From assembly GCF_052857255.1 (NCBI RefSeq), contig NC_135505.1:53637102-53701101 (forward strand): a DNA stretch of 64,000 nt. The letters are read 5' to 3'. A program made the translations under genes and the position numbers. Source of the stretch: Amblyomma americanum (Eukaryota > Arthropoda > Arachnida > Ixodida > Ixodidae). This document shows positions 20,199-32,576 of the stretch, piece after piece. The notes under the pieces were generated by a model. That model worked only from the letters and a program-made list of their open reading frames with translations. It was not told the origin of the DNA and ran no database searches. Within the stretch, counting starts at the first letter, position 1; every line of letters starts with the position of its first letter.

Positions 20199-22560
20199 CT
20201 ACAATCTAATAGAGCCGGTGTGGTTCACAAAAGTTCGGAGGACACGTTCTTGCAGCATATGTAGCCTATCATAGTTCCCTTTTGTCGTTGTTCCCCCGAC
20301 CAGAATGCCATACAAAATTTTAGAATCGAACCGGGAATAATATAGGGATTCCTTTAGCCACAGAGGTAGAATAGAAGCTTTCTTTCTAAATACATTCAAT
20401 AGACTTCGGGAGTTCGGATAGCAGATGACTATCATAAGGGGTCCAAGACAACTCATCACTAAACCATACCCCAAGGAACTTTTGCACACTAGTTCTAAGA
20501 TGTGTCCTCTGTACTGAAAGTTAATTATTTTTTATGCTTATTGATTGGCATAAATACCATGCACTTTGTTTTTACTGCATTCAACTGAAGTTGTGTTGCA
20601 ACCATGTGAATAAATCATTTAAATACATATTGGCCGATTGCTCAATGTCATGCAGTGTTCTACCTGGAAAAATAAACTAGTGTCGTCTGCAAACATGGTT
20701 ATTGTGGGTGGTCTTTGTAGCTCCGTTATGTCAATCACATACAAAAGGAAAGTAACGGGCCTAATATCGAACCTTGCGGGGCACCTAGTTTAATGTCAAG
20801 TAGTTTTGAAAAAGTACAGTCTATATTAACAAACTTACGCCGAAACCATAAGTAGCTCTTGATAAGGTCCAATGTGATGCCTCGAATCCTATAGCAGTCT
20901 AATTTAATAGCTAAGGTTTCGTGGTCAACGGAATCAAAAGTTTTGTGTAGATCGAGAAATATTCCTAAGGTAAAAAGCTGATATTCAAAATTTCTTATTA
21001 TTTGCTGCTTGACGGCAAGAGCGTCCTGAGTTGTCTTATTTTTCTGAAAACCATAATGCGACGGTGATATTATATGATACTTGGTTATATCTATTGATAA
21101 CCGGTTATTGAATGACAATTTGTAAATCTTTGAAAAAACCGGTAGCTCTGAGAATGGTCGGTAATTCGTAATATCGTCAGTTCGGCCTCCTTTGTGTATT
21201 AGAATAACATTGGCCAGCTTTAGTTTATCTGGGAAGTCTACAGTAGAAAACGTGAGATTAATGAGATAGGCTAGGACAGGGCTGATTATTAATTACACTC
21301 GATTTACAAGTTCAAATTTAATTTCATCATACCCATTTGCGACATAATTTTTAAGTGTATTATAAGACCATTGATTTCTCTTTCAGTAACGGCTTCCAAA
21401 ACGAATGAATGCACTCGACGAGAAGGCCAATAGTTCCCACTTTGTTGAACAGACGGCTGAGGTACGGCTGCATTAATGAAATACTCGTTAATTTCATCTG
21501 CTAGCGTCTTGCCTACTATGGAGTCATTGATTACTATTTCGTCAGCATTAACCGGTGATGGGTTTCTGCCAGTAAGGTAATTTACCTGCCTCCACAACTT
21601 CTCCCGGTCCGTTCTTATCCTGGCAAATATTGTTTCATAATATGCAAGATTGGCTTTCTTGATATGAGCGTTTAATTTAGTGCGATAATTTCTAAATTCT
21701 TTGAACATGTCGCCGCCTTTGAATTTTATGAATTTTTGGAACATACTATTTTTCTTCTTAATGTGTTTTAGTAAGGCGGAGTCCGTCCAGAGATTTTTAA
21801 TTTTTCGGTTACATTTTTCATGCTCTCTCAGCGGAAATACATCATTGTAGCGACTAAGAAAGATCAGGAGAAAAATCTCGTACGCAGAATTTGCATCCTG
21901 CTGTAGGTACACACTTGACCAGTCAGCCCCTTAGTTAAAGATTGAAAGTAGCCTAAGGAGGAGTCATTCAACACCCTATATTCAAGCGTGCTGCGTTTAA
22001 AGTTCGTAGCTAGGGTGCGTTGTGTTGCAAAGAATGTGGGCAGATGGTCACTGATGTCGCATGATAAAGGCCCTGCTTTATAATCTGACGCATTCAGGTC
22101 TTAAACACATATCTATAGAAGTGGAACTTTGTGACGTAATTTGGGTTGGCATGGTACTAGCATTTTGGCACCCATAAGAGGATAAGAGATTCACTAAGTC
22201 GCGAGCAGAAGATTCGTCAGCCAACGTGTCGATGGTTACATCTCCCAAGAGAAAGAACTGCTTATTAGTATTAATACAATAGGTTATTACATTTTCGAAA
22301 ATGCTGAAGGAAATGCCGCTTGTATCCAGTCGGTTGTTTCTACTGTTCATCAACTAAAAACGTGGTGGTTTCCACCGTTAGACACCCTTCATCCCTATTC
22401 ATAACTGTGCACTCATCAACCATACGATAAGCATAATTTCGTTGTAGATAAATAATCAGGCCACCACCTCTACCCGTTCTGTCTAATCGTATTGGCATGT
22501 AACCAGTAAAAGTAGGAGAAGGTTCATCTTTGCTAACCATGTTTCTGTGAAAATGAATGC
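20199..22560 (-). pseudogene. CR1-like LINE ORF2 (endonuclease and reverse transcriptase), degraded
   Basis: Fragments line up in order on the minus strand. Endonuclease pieces are 22540-22340 (GRGGGLIIYLQRN) and 22353-22078 (LLGDVTIDTL, where the usual GDFN catalytic motif is altered). A linker piece is 21912-21304. RT core is 21118-20735 (HYGFQKNKTTQDAL, FLDLHKTFDSVDHETL, GAPQGSILGPLL), followed in another frame by a FADDT catalytic box near 20690. The C-terminal piece is 20489-20199. At least four frameshifts or stops separate them. The element would copy its RNA directly at a nicked target, but this copy cannot. Confidence 0.8.
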
Positions 22561-22799
22561 ATCAAAATTAACTTGCAGAGATTTTAGCCAAATCTCCAGA
22601 TCATCTTGTTTGTTTCTTCCGCTAATGACTTTCAAGTGTAACAAGGAAAGACATAGGTGTAAATAACGAAGATTTAATTTTAGTGTGGACGATTCAGTAA
22701 TAAAAAAAGGCTGAGTAGAGCATCACACTGATTAAATGAAATGCCCGGACCAACACAATGACATCTAAGAGTATTTGATGCGGGCGATATGATCTTTGT

Positions 22800-23463
22800 T
22801 TACAATTCGAATGGCATCGGTCTGTTCATCTTTCCATTCAAAATTTTGCCGGTGCTGACCCAGAAGTATTTCCATCCGGCCTTTTTCTTTTCCTCCAGGG
22901 CAGCCCCAAGAAGTAGCTTGTTCTGTCGTGTTAAGTAGTCATTCACGTAATTGGTAGTGGTGCCTGTGCCCTCATATCTCACATCTTCAGATGACAGCTT
23001 CTTTTTTTTTACTTGGCAAGGAACGTGTTGAGCTTGGTTCGTGATATGAACCGTAATATGATGTCCTTATCTTTTCCGCGGGCAGTGGGCACCCGATGAC
23101 AAATGTCGATATCAGTATCAGTTACCTATTGACCGACAAGATCACAGATCTTTTTTATCACTGTGGTCGAGTCGAGCTCCTCTGGCACACTCTTAATTTG
23201 CAGGTTATTACTTCGCTGATATTGTTCGAGCTCGTCGACCTTCTTTCAAATCTCTCGTTTTCTGCTTTGGGATGTTGATTCTGAGCTCTTAACCTTTTTA
23301 TTTGTTCACGTAACGCCTTGATGTCTCCAGCAATCGCTTTTACTTCATCACAGGTGTTCCTACAGAAGCGCAGACTATCTTTGATTTTCCTCATTTCAGC
23401 CCGCAATTCCCTGCGGAAGTCAGAAAACACACTAACGAGTTCCTTTTCTTCTTTCTTTGTCAT
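22800..23463 (-). pseudogene. CR1-like LINE ORF1 protein, degraded
   Basis: It starts at an ATG (23463) with MTKKEEKELVSVFSDFRREL. A strongly charged coiled-coil-like segment with regular Leu/Ile spacing (DIKALREQIKRLRAQNQ) follows. After frame breaks, the C-terminal segment at 22982-22800 has NYVNDYLTRQNKLLLGAA and KKAGWKYFWVSTGKIL. The same C-terminal pattern, NEHLCPALKKLL then NWKSVWSYNGKIF, occurs in the other CR1-like LINE at 30080-30180. This identifies it as the RNA-binding ORF1 partner of ORF2. Confidence 0.75.
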
Positions 23464-23580
23464 CGTGTGCCCGCGTCAAAAAGTAGTCAAAACACAAAAA
23501 AAAATATATTTTTTCGCTTGTCCGGCAGCAGTGCAACAAGTAAGGTAATTACTATAACGTGGCAAGGTCGTTTGTTCTTA

Positions 23581-26047
23581 CGTGTAACGATATACAGGAT
23601 CACTTAGTCGCCCTGCTCGCTGCGTGCGCTTCTGCCGGACTGATGAGCTAAGCAGGGATTCGGGTTTACATAGGCAGCCGGGAACTCTGCTCCGTCAGCG
23701 CAGCCAGAGATGAGGATGCTCAGTAGGGCTCACTGGCGTCACGGTGACCAAAGCGCACAGGCAGTCTGCGTCTTTGATGGCCAGCCGCTGCGTTGATCCA
23801 AGGCTCCAGGAAACGTGTGGCTGTAACGATATACAGGATCACTTAGTCGCCCTGCTCGCTGCGGGCACTCCTGCCGGACTGAAAGGCAAAGCAGGGATTC
23901 CAGGCTATGTAGGCAGCCGGGCACGCTGCTCCGTCAGCGCAGCCAGAGATGAGGATGCGCAGTAGGGCTCACTGGCGTCACGGTGACCAAAGCGCACAGG
24001 CAGTCTGAGTCTTTGATGGCCAGCCGCTGCGTTGATCCAAGGCCCCAGGAAACCTGTGGCTGTAACGATATACAGGATCACTTAGTCGCCCTGCTCGCTG
24101 CGGGCATTCCTGCCGGACTGAAGGGCGAAGCAGGGATTCCAGGCTTACATAGGCAGCCGGGCACGCTGCTCCGTCAGCGCAGCCAGAGATGAGGATGCGC
24201 AGTAGGGCTCACTGGCGTCACGGTGACCAAAGCGCACAGGCAGTCTGCGTCATTGATGGCCAGCCGCTGCGTTGATCCAAGGCCCCAAGAAACGTGTGGC
24301 TGTAACGATATACAGGATCACTTAGTCGCCCTGCTCGATGCGGGCACTCCTGCCGGACTGAAGGGCGAAGCAGGGATTCCAGGCTTATGCAGGCAGCCTG
24401 GCACGCTGCTCCGTCAGCGCAGCCAGAGACGAGTATGCGCAGTAGGGCTCACTGGCGTCACGGTGACCAAAGCGCACAGGCAGTCTGCGTCTTTGATGGC
24501 CAGCCGCTGCGTTGATCGAAGGCTCCGGGAAACGTGTGGCTGTAACGATATACAGGATCACTTAGTCGCCCTGCTCGCTGAGGGCACTCCTGCTGGACTG
24601 AAGGGCGAAGCAGGGATTTCAGGCTATGTAGGCAGCCGGGCACGCTGCTCCGTCAGCGCAGCCAGAGATGAGGATGCGCAGTAGGGCTCACTGGCGTCAC
24701 GGTGACCAAAGCGCACAGGCAGTCTGCGTCTGTGATGGCCAGCCGCTGCGTTGATCCAAGGCCCCAGGAAACGTGTGGCTGTAACGATATACAGGATCAC
24801 TTAGTCGCCCTGCTCGCTGAGGGCACTGCTGCCGGACTGAAGGGCGAAGCAGGGATTCCAGGCTTATGTAGGCAGCCGGGCACGCTGCTCCGTCAGCGCA
24901 GCCAGAGATGAGGATGCGCAGTAGGGCTCACTGGCGTCACGGTGACCAAAGCGCACAGGCAGTCTGCGTCTGTGATGGCCAGCCGCTGCGTTGATCCAAG
25001 GCCCCAGGAAACGTGTGGCTGTAACGATATACAGGATCACTTAGTCGCCCTGCTCGCTGCGGGCACTGCTGCCGGACTGAAGGGCAAAGCAGGGATTCCA
25101 GGCTTAAGTATGCAGCCGGGCACGCTGCTCCGTCAGCGCAGCCAGAGATGAGGATGCGCAGTAGGGCTCACTGGCGTCACGGTCACGAACGGGCACAAGC
25201 AGTCTGTGTCATTGATGGCCAGCCGCTGCGTTGATCAATGGCCCCAGGAAACGTGTGGCTGTAACGATATACAGGATCACTTAGTCGCCCTGCTCGCTGC
25301 GGGCACTGCTGCCGGATTGAAGGGCAAAGCAAGGATTCCAGGCTTATGTAGGCAGCCGGGCCCGCTGCTCTGTCAGCGCAGCCAGAGATGAGGATGCGCA
25401 GTAGGGCTCACTCTCGTCACGGTGACCAACGGGCACAGACAGTCTGCGTCTTTGATGGCCAGCCGCTGCGTTGATCCAAGGCCCCCGAAAACGTTTGGCT
25501 GTAACGATATGCAGGATCACTTAGTCGCCCTTTTCGCTGCGGGCACTGCTGCCGGACTGAAGGGCGAAGCAGGGATTCCAGGCTTATGTAGGCAGCCGGG
25601 CACGCTGCTCCGTCAGCGCAGCCAGAGATGAGGATACGCAGTAGGGCTCACTGGCGTCACGGTTACCAAAGCGCACAGGCAGTCTGCGTCTTTGATGGGC
25701 AGCCGCTGCGTTAATCCAAGGCCCCAGGAAACGTGTGGCTGTAACGATATACAGGATCACTTAGTCGCCCTGCTCGCTGCGTGCACTGCAGCCGGACTGA
25801 AGGAAGAAGCAGGGATTCCAGGCTTATGTAGGCAGATGGGCACGCTGCTCCGTCAGCGCAGACAGAGATGATGCGCAGTAGGCTCATTGGCGTCACGTTG
25901 ACCAAAGGGCTTGGACAGTCAGCGGCATGATGGCCAGCCGCTGCGTTGATCCAAGACACCAAGAGACGTGTGGCTGTAACGAAATACAGGGTCACATAGT
26001 CGCCCTGCTCGCTGTGTGCATTGCTGCCGGACTGATGCGTGCACTGC
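23581..26047 (-). repeat. Tandem array of 240-bp monomers
   Basis: The block GTAACGATATACAGG recurs at about 23586, 23823, 24063, 24303, 24543, 24782, 25022, 25262, 25502, 25742 and 25978, a period of 240 bp apart from the last, which has small deletions. Monomers are very similar and GC-rich compared with the LINE body. The unit is a multiple of three, so short frames repeat through the array on both strands, but most monomers carry stops. The array ends 118 bp before the LINE ORF1 ATG and is cut off partway through a monomer at the far end, as expected for a 5'-truncated monomeric promoter. Confidence 0.93.
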
Positions 26048-27260
26048 TGCGCGCTACGTCCTTCGAAGAGAAATTTCAAATTTAATTTCATATCTAAAGG
26101 CATTGCGATGTTGTGATTTCAATCAAACATGAAAGAGTACCACGACTCACTGTAGCACACGGCCCTGGAGACGGTACCCCGGGCCGCTACTGGGTTCAGC
26201 GGCCGCCAGCGCTACCTATACGAGAGATCGTATACAGCTCGTTCGGTCGAAAAGCCGTTGGTGTCGTAGTAGTTGCAGTTCTTATGTAATCACGGTGTTG
26301 ACTATCTGCCACTGAGCGCGCTGTGCTTTACCTGGCTGTTCGAGGGATCTTTGTAAACATTGTTATCGTTTGCACGGCCTCGCGAGAGAACGTAGCTTGA
26401 GCGGCTTAAATTTCAGGCTACACGAGATGATTGCGCGATTTCTGGAACACCGAGCGGATACAGGGCCTTATTGGGGTAATGTCAGCTTCACAACAGACGC
26501 TTACTGAGGAGTTGTTAAAACAGAGCTTCTATATGATTTAGCACATTTGCTCATAATTTTCTTCAAAGCACTTGCCAACTCATAACAGCCACCTCTATGG
26601 GTACTTTGAGAAACGAGAAAAATATCCCTTAGAGTTTCGTTTGCACGTTTTTCCATGGGCTGCACTTCCATCCCATAACCAAACCCGGGAATTACGCGCA
26701 TGTGACTTGAAGTTTTAAATATACATCGGCTCGGAAATTACGCTCTATACGTTTTTTAATCTGTTCGAGGAGGTAATTGGTTCTTCACAAAGGCACGACA
26801 TCGTAGATGCATTGTGAAATCAGGAAATATTTTCTGATGGCGCTCAGGCAAAAAAACGTCACATATCACATAGGCTGCACGCACTGGAGGCAAGCTTAAG
26901 CATTGACGCCTCCTCGACAATCGTCGCTTGTATTTGCCTCTCTTTGACTCCATTGACGTTTGCTTAGAATCAATGAACTAATTATTGTCAATCAAACCTT
27001 TTGTTCGATAAATCATCGCACATCAAGCAAATTTAAATCTACTTCAAACTTTATTTTCACTTATTTGCGTATTTGTTCAATATTTTGCCGTCCACGGCTG
27101 TTTTTCCGTCCACTCACAATATCTACATCGGCGCTATTTCGATAGTTTTTTACATTATTGGTTCTAATTAATTAAGACATTATTTTACTGACAACAAATT
27201 TTTCGAACCTAATCGTCATGTTGGTCACTGTATATCATATTCAATTTTTTATGCTAGCTC
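26048..27260. repeat. Segmental duplication, copy 1, third part
   Basis: This runs parallel to 44380-45550 of copy 3, beginning GCGCGCTACGTCCTTCGAAG. Shared blocks include GCGGCCGCCAGCGCTACC, the exon-like region near 26430, TCTGTTCGAGGA and a final AT-rich stretch. The short frames in this copy are broken relative to copy 3. Confidence 0.8.
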
Positions 27261-28090
27261 ATCTGAGAACGCCAGAATCGCTGCGGACACATTTTGGTAA
27301 CACGCTATGGTGATACGACCCCATCCAGACGGCCTACAAAATGTTTTCGCATTAAAAGACGTTGACGCTGGTGGCGCTCGGCTAAAGGATGTTGATGTTT
27401 GCAGTCTATCCTGCCAAACTGTCGGGCCCCTGTCTTGTCACCAACTCCATGGCCAGTCTGGTGGAGGTGGGCTCGATCTCATATCCCGTACCCCAATGAT
27501 TAGCCGGAGCTCCAGCCTATACTCATCGAAACACCAGTTCACCTTCAAGGCTTACCGCGAATTTTTTCCCGGGCGGCACGAAATGAAAACGCCTCGACGG
27601 TTCCGAAGTCCGCGGTTACGGTTCACTCTGGCACATCGAAGCTCACTCGACATAACGACACTTCGACGGTTACACGGTCCGCAGCCCTGATCGCTCCGAC
27701 ACATCGACGCTGACACATGACGGCGCATCGGCGATTACGAGGCCCGCATCCATCGAACCCTCCGACACCCTGGCGCTGTTACGTCGCACAAGCAACGCCG
27801 ACGAATTACCGGTGGCATGGCTCACCGACAGCGACGCCTTTGCGCGATCATCGCCTCCGGGGCCTTCAATTCGCGAGCGGATTTCCTTCGACATACCTGT
27901 GATACTGGACGGTCAAGTCAAATAAGCGCTAAAAACAAGTTACCGCGTCGCTTTGTATTTATTCAACCATCCATGTTCTTTGCGCTTCTTTGCAATTTTC
28001 CTACCGTTTGAGCGTCACTTCAATGTCAACCCTTAAAGCCTTGCCTGCGTGGCCAGTCACAAACACTCAAAGATGGTTGGAATCACTGCC
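27261..28090. other. Unassigned region with one unrecognised frame
   Basis: A plus-strand frame of 127 codons starts at a true ATG at 27307 and ends at 27690. I do not recognise its product. From about 27590 to 27890 the DNA is a degenerate array of CACATCGACG/TTCGACGGTT-like elements, so the frame may be an accident of repeat composition. No promoter or splice signal clearly belongs to it. Confidence 0.25.
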
Positions 28091-29345
28091 TCATCCAACA
28101 CTAACAACATAGCTAACCTAGTTCAAGTAACCAGCCATGGAGCTGAAATTTCTCATTTCTTTTAGTCGCTAGGAAGTTGTTGGTGCAACGGGGACGAGGT
28201 AAAATAGGCTTTTTCGGGGGACATAATACTATTATCATCTTTAGATATATTCGATTACTGTACGGTGAAAAGTTACTTACAGATCATCATAACATTTGTC
28301 AGTCGGAGGATTCGATTTTCTGTTAAATAAAATTTAAATCATGGTCAATCGCAACTGAAAGAGTTATTGTTGTGGACTCAGAATGTATTGGTGTCGAGGG
28401 TATAGATAGTAACAAAATCAAGTCTTAGAACTATGAGACAAAAACAGAAGTGAAAGCCTATTGCTAAACGGTAGATGATGTATATTGCTGGTTTGTGAAT
28501 GGTTGAGCAAGAGAGGGAGGAATGAAATGGTATGCATATTGCGACACTTTTTCTGGCGCTTAGCTATGGTTTCGAATGCCTTGGCATGCAGCGACAACAG
28601 CCTTCTGCACCAAGCGAGTGCCCTAGGCAAGCGATGAGGGTGAACACCGCTACACTAGCAGGCGACAGTGGCTACGATGTGTCGTCTTCCGAATCGCAGG
28701 GGCGTGTAAGGTAGAGAAGTTGTGTTTCAAAAGGTACATTCGCTCTGCTTATTCGAACGATGCATTGTCTCTCTAGTCCCCTGGCTTGAAAACATTGAGA
28801 GTAACTGCTGGTCGTTAGCCTTCTAGCTGCGTCGTGTAAGTCTAGTGTAGTGACCTTTCACAGTGGAAAAGCATTGCTTCTCAGCGTCAAACCCAACGAA
28901 GATTCTTGCTGCGTATCTGCTCTTGAGGGTGCAGAAAGAAAATATACACGCGAACCCGTCGCGGTGCGGAGTAATCAGCTTTGATGGCCACTGCACGAGG
29001 ACACTATGTTATCGCCCAGCCGAACACACCTCGTGTTAAAATGCAACGCACTCGGGCGCTGTGCATTACACATAGTCGTCTCCATCAACTTCAATCTATG
29101 GCACCGAAAGATACACAGGTCATGCAGAGCGCTATGAAATGAGTGCGCTATGTTTATAAGCTGAATGCAAAAGGAAAAAGCGGCATTGTGTGAAGTGCCG
29201 ACGTCTCCAGCACATCATAGCGCATCAATGGCGTGCACCATAATATTACGTGTGGTCCGATGACATTAAGAAATTAGAGGGTAAAATGGTAAAGATGATG
29301 AAAGGGTGGAATTCAGATTGCGTGCACCTTTTCACGGTGACCACT
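28090..29345. repeat. Segmental duplication, copy 2 (partial)
   Basis: This matches 11470-12960 of copy 1 in the same orientation (CAACACTAAC, GCTGAAATTTCTCAT, AAATCATGGTCAATCGCAACTG, GCACCAAGCGAGTGCCCTAGG, GTGAAGTGCCGACGTCTCC blocks). It lacks a stretch between about 28250 and 28260 relative to copy 1 and stops near 29345. No coding region is recognised. Confidence 0.8.
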
Positions 29346-29930
29346 TGCAGAACGCCTGTTCTGCAATAGCCACTGCAAACATGTTAACAAAAAACATGCA
29401 CACTTGCGTCCCAAATAATGAATAATGCTCGGACACAAGGAACGGATCAGCCTGGTATTATGTTAAACGGCGGCACCACAAGCAAGGAAAAAGACTTGGA
29501 CAAAGGAGAAAGCAGTAACGGTACAGGCATTCGGTTTGGTTGTGAGAAAACCAATCATCACTTTCACTTTATAAAGGAGTGAAGAAAAATTCCAGGAAAG
29601 TTCCCATGACAACTGATCAGACTAAAGGACTGGTAATTTGCTGAATCAATAAATAATTGAACTTCTGAAGACCTTTGTCTAAGAGCATTTTTGTTCGAAA
29701 ACTGAAATATTCATCAAATCTGTGGGCACTATGAATTTTTTTCTTACTGCAGGATATGTATAAATGCTAGCAACTGCATGATGTGGCAGAATGGAAAATC
29801 TATTACAAAAGAGAAAAATGACACAGTGCTGACAATGTTGTCAGGAAGCTGTCCAAGCAAAATGCAAAAAGAAAAAGATTATGACTAGCCCAGGTGAGGT
29901 GGAGAAAAACGGTGGGGTGATGACTCCTAG
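29346..29930. other. Unassigned DNA
   Basis: No gene or repeat boundary is recognised. The right part may already belong to the 5' region of the LINE that follows. Confidence 0.3.
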
Positions 29931-29934
29931 GGTC

Positions 29935-30299
29935 ATCGCGTGCCGACGCGAACTGCTGGGAAATCGCACATCCTCGTCCAATTCAAATCCCGCCGGAAGC
30001 GAGACATTGTTCTGACGAAGGCGAAAAAAACACGGCTTACAAGCAAAGACATCGGCCTAGACAAATGAGATGCAATATATGTTAATGAGCACCTCTGTCC
30101 CGCATTGAAGAAACTACTTGCAATGGCTGTGAAAAAAAAATATGAGTGTAACTGGAAATCGGTGTGGTCCTACAACGGGAAAATCTTTGCCAAGCAGGCA
30201 GATAACACGCCCACTGTGCATGTGACAGGTGAGGACGTTGTCGACAAGATTTTTTCTACTCAAGCGGGCAACACAGCTCGTGATGCCGATAACGTGTGA
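29935..30299 (+). pseudogene. CR1-like LINE ORF1, C-terminal fragment
   Basis: The plus strand reads HRVPTRTAGKSHILVQFKSR, then KKTRLTSKDIGL, a TGA stop at about 30067, and then YVNEHLCPALKKLL, NWKSVWSYNGKIFAKQ and a terminal acidic segment ending at 30299. This is the C-terminal nucleic-acid-binding part of a LINE ORF1 protein. The N-terminus is missing. It precedes ORF2 by 54 bp. Confidence 0.7.
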
Positions 30300-30353
30300 T
30301 TGCCGACATCGTGCTCATCTGGCTATCTGCTTCGTGTTCTCAAGCATTGAAAG

Positions 30354-32576
30354 ATGGATTATCAGGAGCTTACTCTGCCATCTGATGTGAAGTTTCATTA
30401 TTTATTATGCGAAACAGTTATGCATATCAATGCACGTTCAGTGAACCGTAAAGAAGATGACATTGTCCTTTTATTACAGCAATTTTGCTCTCAATTTTCT
30501 GTCCTAATGCTGTCGGAAACTTGGTATACAAACAGAAGCAAAATGTTGGAACTAGATGGTTACAATAACTTCTTTCTTAATCGTAAAAACAGCAGGGGTG
30601 GTCGCGTCGCAATTCTAGTTGCAAAGCACAAGAAGTGTGAAATTTTGCCGGAATTCAGTAAGACCACTGTGGATTATGAAATCTTAACGCTGAAAAGTAA
30701 ACAAGAAATAATTTCTGTCTTGTATCATCCACCAACTGGGAATGTTGCACGCTTCTTAGAATTTTATGAAGACTTCTTGGATTTTATTTGTAAAAACAAC
30801 CTTAGGCTCATCAGTGGTGGTGATTTTAACATAAACATGTTAGAGGAAAATAACTGTGTTCGTGACTTTAGCACAAAACTGGTTTCATCTGGTTTCATAA
30901 ATGTGATTAAAACACCAACTCGAATTACATGTTCTACATCATCCATGCTAGATCTCATTGTTACGAATCTTGACACTGAAATTTACAATGCAGGCACAGT
31001 TTCCTGCGACGTTAGTAATCACTGTCCTACTTTCTTAACATATCGCATTGATTCACTGGACAGGAATGTGAAAAGGGAAACATTTTTTGTTCAGCGCATT
31101 ACCGAAGGAAAGCTAATCTCGTTCAAGAATGAAATCATGAACCAAGATTGGTCTGCCGTGCTAAAAAATGTGGATGCGAATGACGCGTATAACGAATTCA
31201 TAAATCGTGTTGTGTGCATCTATGCTAAACATTTCCCTTTGCAAACTACCGTGCCAACAAAAAAGATTAAGAAACTATGGGTCACTCGAGAACACTTACA
31301 AATGATCAAATATAAAAATCGTCACTTTCATTCTTTCTTGCGTGCACGTTCAAAAGAAACTCTAAAGGAGTTTAAAATATTGCGGAATAAGCTAAACGCT
31401 GAGCTTCGGAGAGCCAAATCTTTATACTATGAGCAGTTATTTGCAGACTGCGCTCGACAACGCCCGGATGCTGCATGGAAAGCAATAAACACTGTTTTGG
31501 GTCGTAAAACTAAAAGTTCTCTTCCGGATGTTTTAACACATGAAGGTGGTGAATTGAGCGGTAAAGCGCTTGCGGATTACCTTAACAATCATTTTGTGAG
31601 TATTGCAAATCCTTGTGACTATCCTCCAGATACAACTGGAATCTCCACTAGTACAATGAAAACAATATACCTTCAGCCTACTGATGAGCAGGAGATTTAT
31701 AACACTTTCATATTGCTCCGAAACAGTAAGGCGCTTGATATTGAAAACATTCAAATCATGCCGATAAAGTATGTATTGACCTTACTTACATCCGTACTTG
31801 CTTACATATTTAATTTATTACTGGATTCGGGCGTCTTTCCTGAAAGAATGAAATGTGCCAGGGTTTCTGTAATCTTCAAGGGCGGCGACCCAAACTTGGC
31901 AACAAACTATCGCCCAATTTCAGTCTTCCCTGTATTTTCTAAGGCACTAGAAAAAATCATTTTTGCTCGTATAACTAACTTCTTTAACAAAGAAAACATA
32001 ATAACAAATGCACAGTTCGGTTTTAGGAAGGACAGATCGACGGAAACTGCTTTACTAACATTAAAAGAAAATATTTTACGAAACATAGAAAGTAATTTGT
32101 TCTCGTTGGCTGTTTTTATAGATTTCAGCAAGGCTTTTGACTGTCTGGACCATAACATTCTTCTATCCAAAATACAAGCTTACGGGATCCACGGCACGTG
32201 TCTAGCTTTGCTGAAATGCTATCTCAGCAACAGGTTTCAGAGAGTGTTTGTCAAAAACTGCAGCTCATCCCTTTTTCCGATAAAGAGTGGCGTACCCCAG
32301 GGAAGTGTGTTAGGTCCGCTGTTGTTCAATACATACGTTAATGACTTGGTGAATATTGATAATACAGTAAAACTAGTGATATATGCTGATGATAGTACTA
32401 TTCTTATTTCTGGCCCAAATGCTGATGGTTTAATCATGCAATGTAGTGAATCTTTAGCTAAGCTATCCACATGGTCCAAGTTAAACAGACTTCAAATCAA
32501 TTGCACTAAAACTAAAGCTATTATATTCCGCGCTAAAAACAAAATTGGTGGAAATAAATCACACTATAACCTATGA
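30354..32576 (+). pseudogene. CR1-like LINE ORF2: APE endonuclease and reverse transcriptase
   Basis: From ATG 30354, 740 codons. The APE-type endonuclease occupies about residues 20-235: HINARSV, LSETW, GGDFNINML and the C-terminal SNHCPTF. The last is normally SDH; Asp to Asn here (AAT) probably harms cleavage. RT occupies about 500-730: NYRPISVFPVFSKALEKI, NAQFGFRKDRSTETAL, FIDFSKAFDCLDH, GVPQGSVLGPLLFN and the catalytic YADD. The frame is lost near 32545 and continues in another phase to 33186. The enzyme would nick target DNA and copy LINE RNA in place. Confidence 0.88.

Larger units (their letters stand above)
19588..26047 (-). mobile_element. CR1-like LINE with a tandem 240-bp monomer array at its 5' end
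   Basis: On the minus strand, from 26047 to 19588: about ten tandem 240-bp monomers, a roughly 120-bp junction, ORF1 (from ATG 23463), a degraded ORF2 with APE-type endonuclease and RT, and a 3' UTR ending in a (CTGA)n tail at 19588-19602. The ends are set by comparison with the unoccupied paralogue at about 44370-44385, which runs straight from the sequence flanking 19587 to that flanking 26048. The whole 6.46 kb therefore appears to fill one insertion interval. No clear target duplication is seen. Coding regions are broken many times. Confidence 0.75.

Noticed and set aside
24223..24684. 153-codon plus-strand frame and similar 60-70 codon frames in the monomer array
   Set aside because: The 240-bp period is a multiple of three, so frames repeat automatically. 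Most monomers have stops and the two strands are equally open. Treated as non-coding promoter-type repeats.
23581..26047. CRISPR-like or bacterial repeat array
   Set aside because: Units are 240 bp with no distinct spacers, and the context is clearly eukaryotic.
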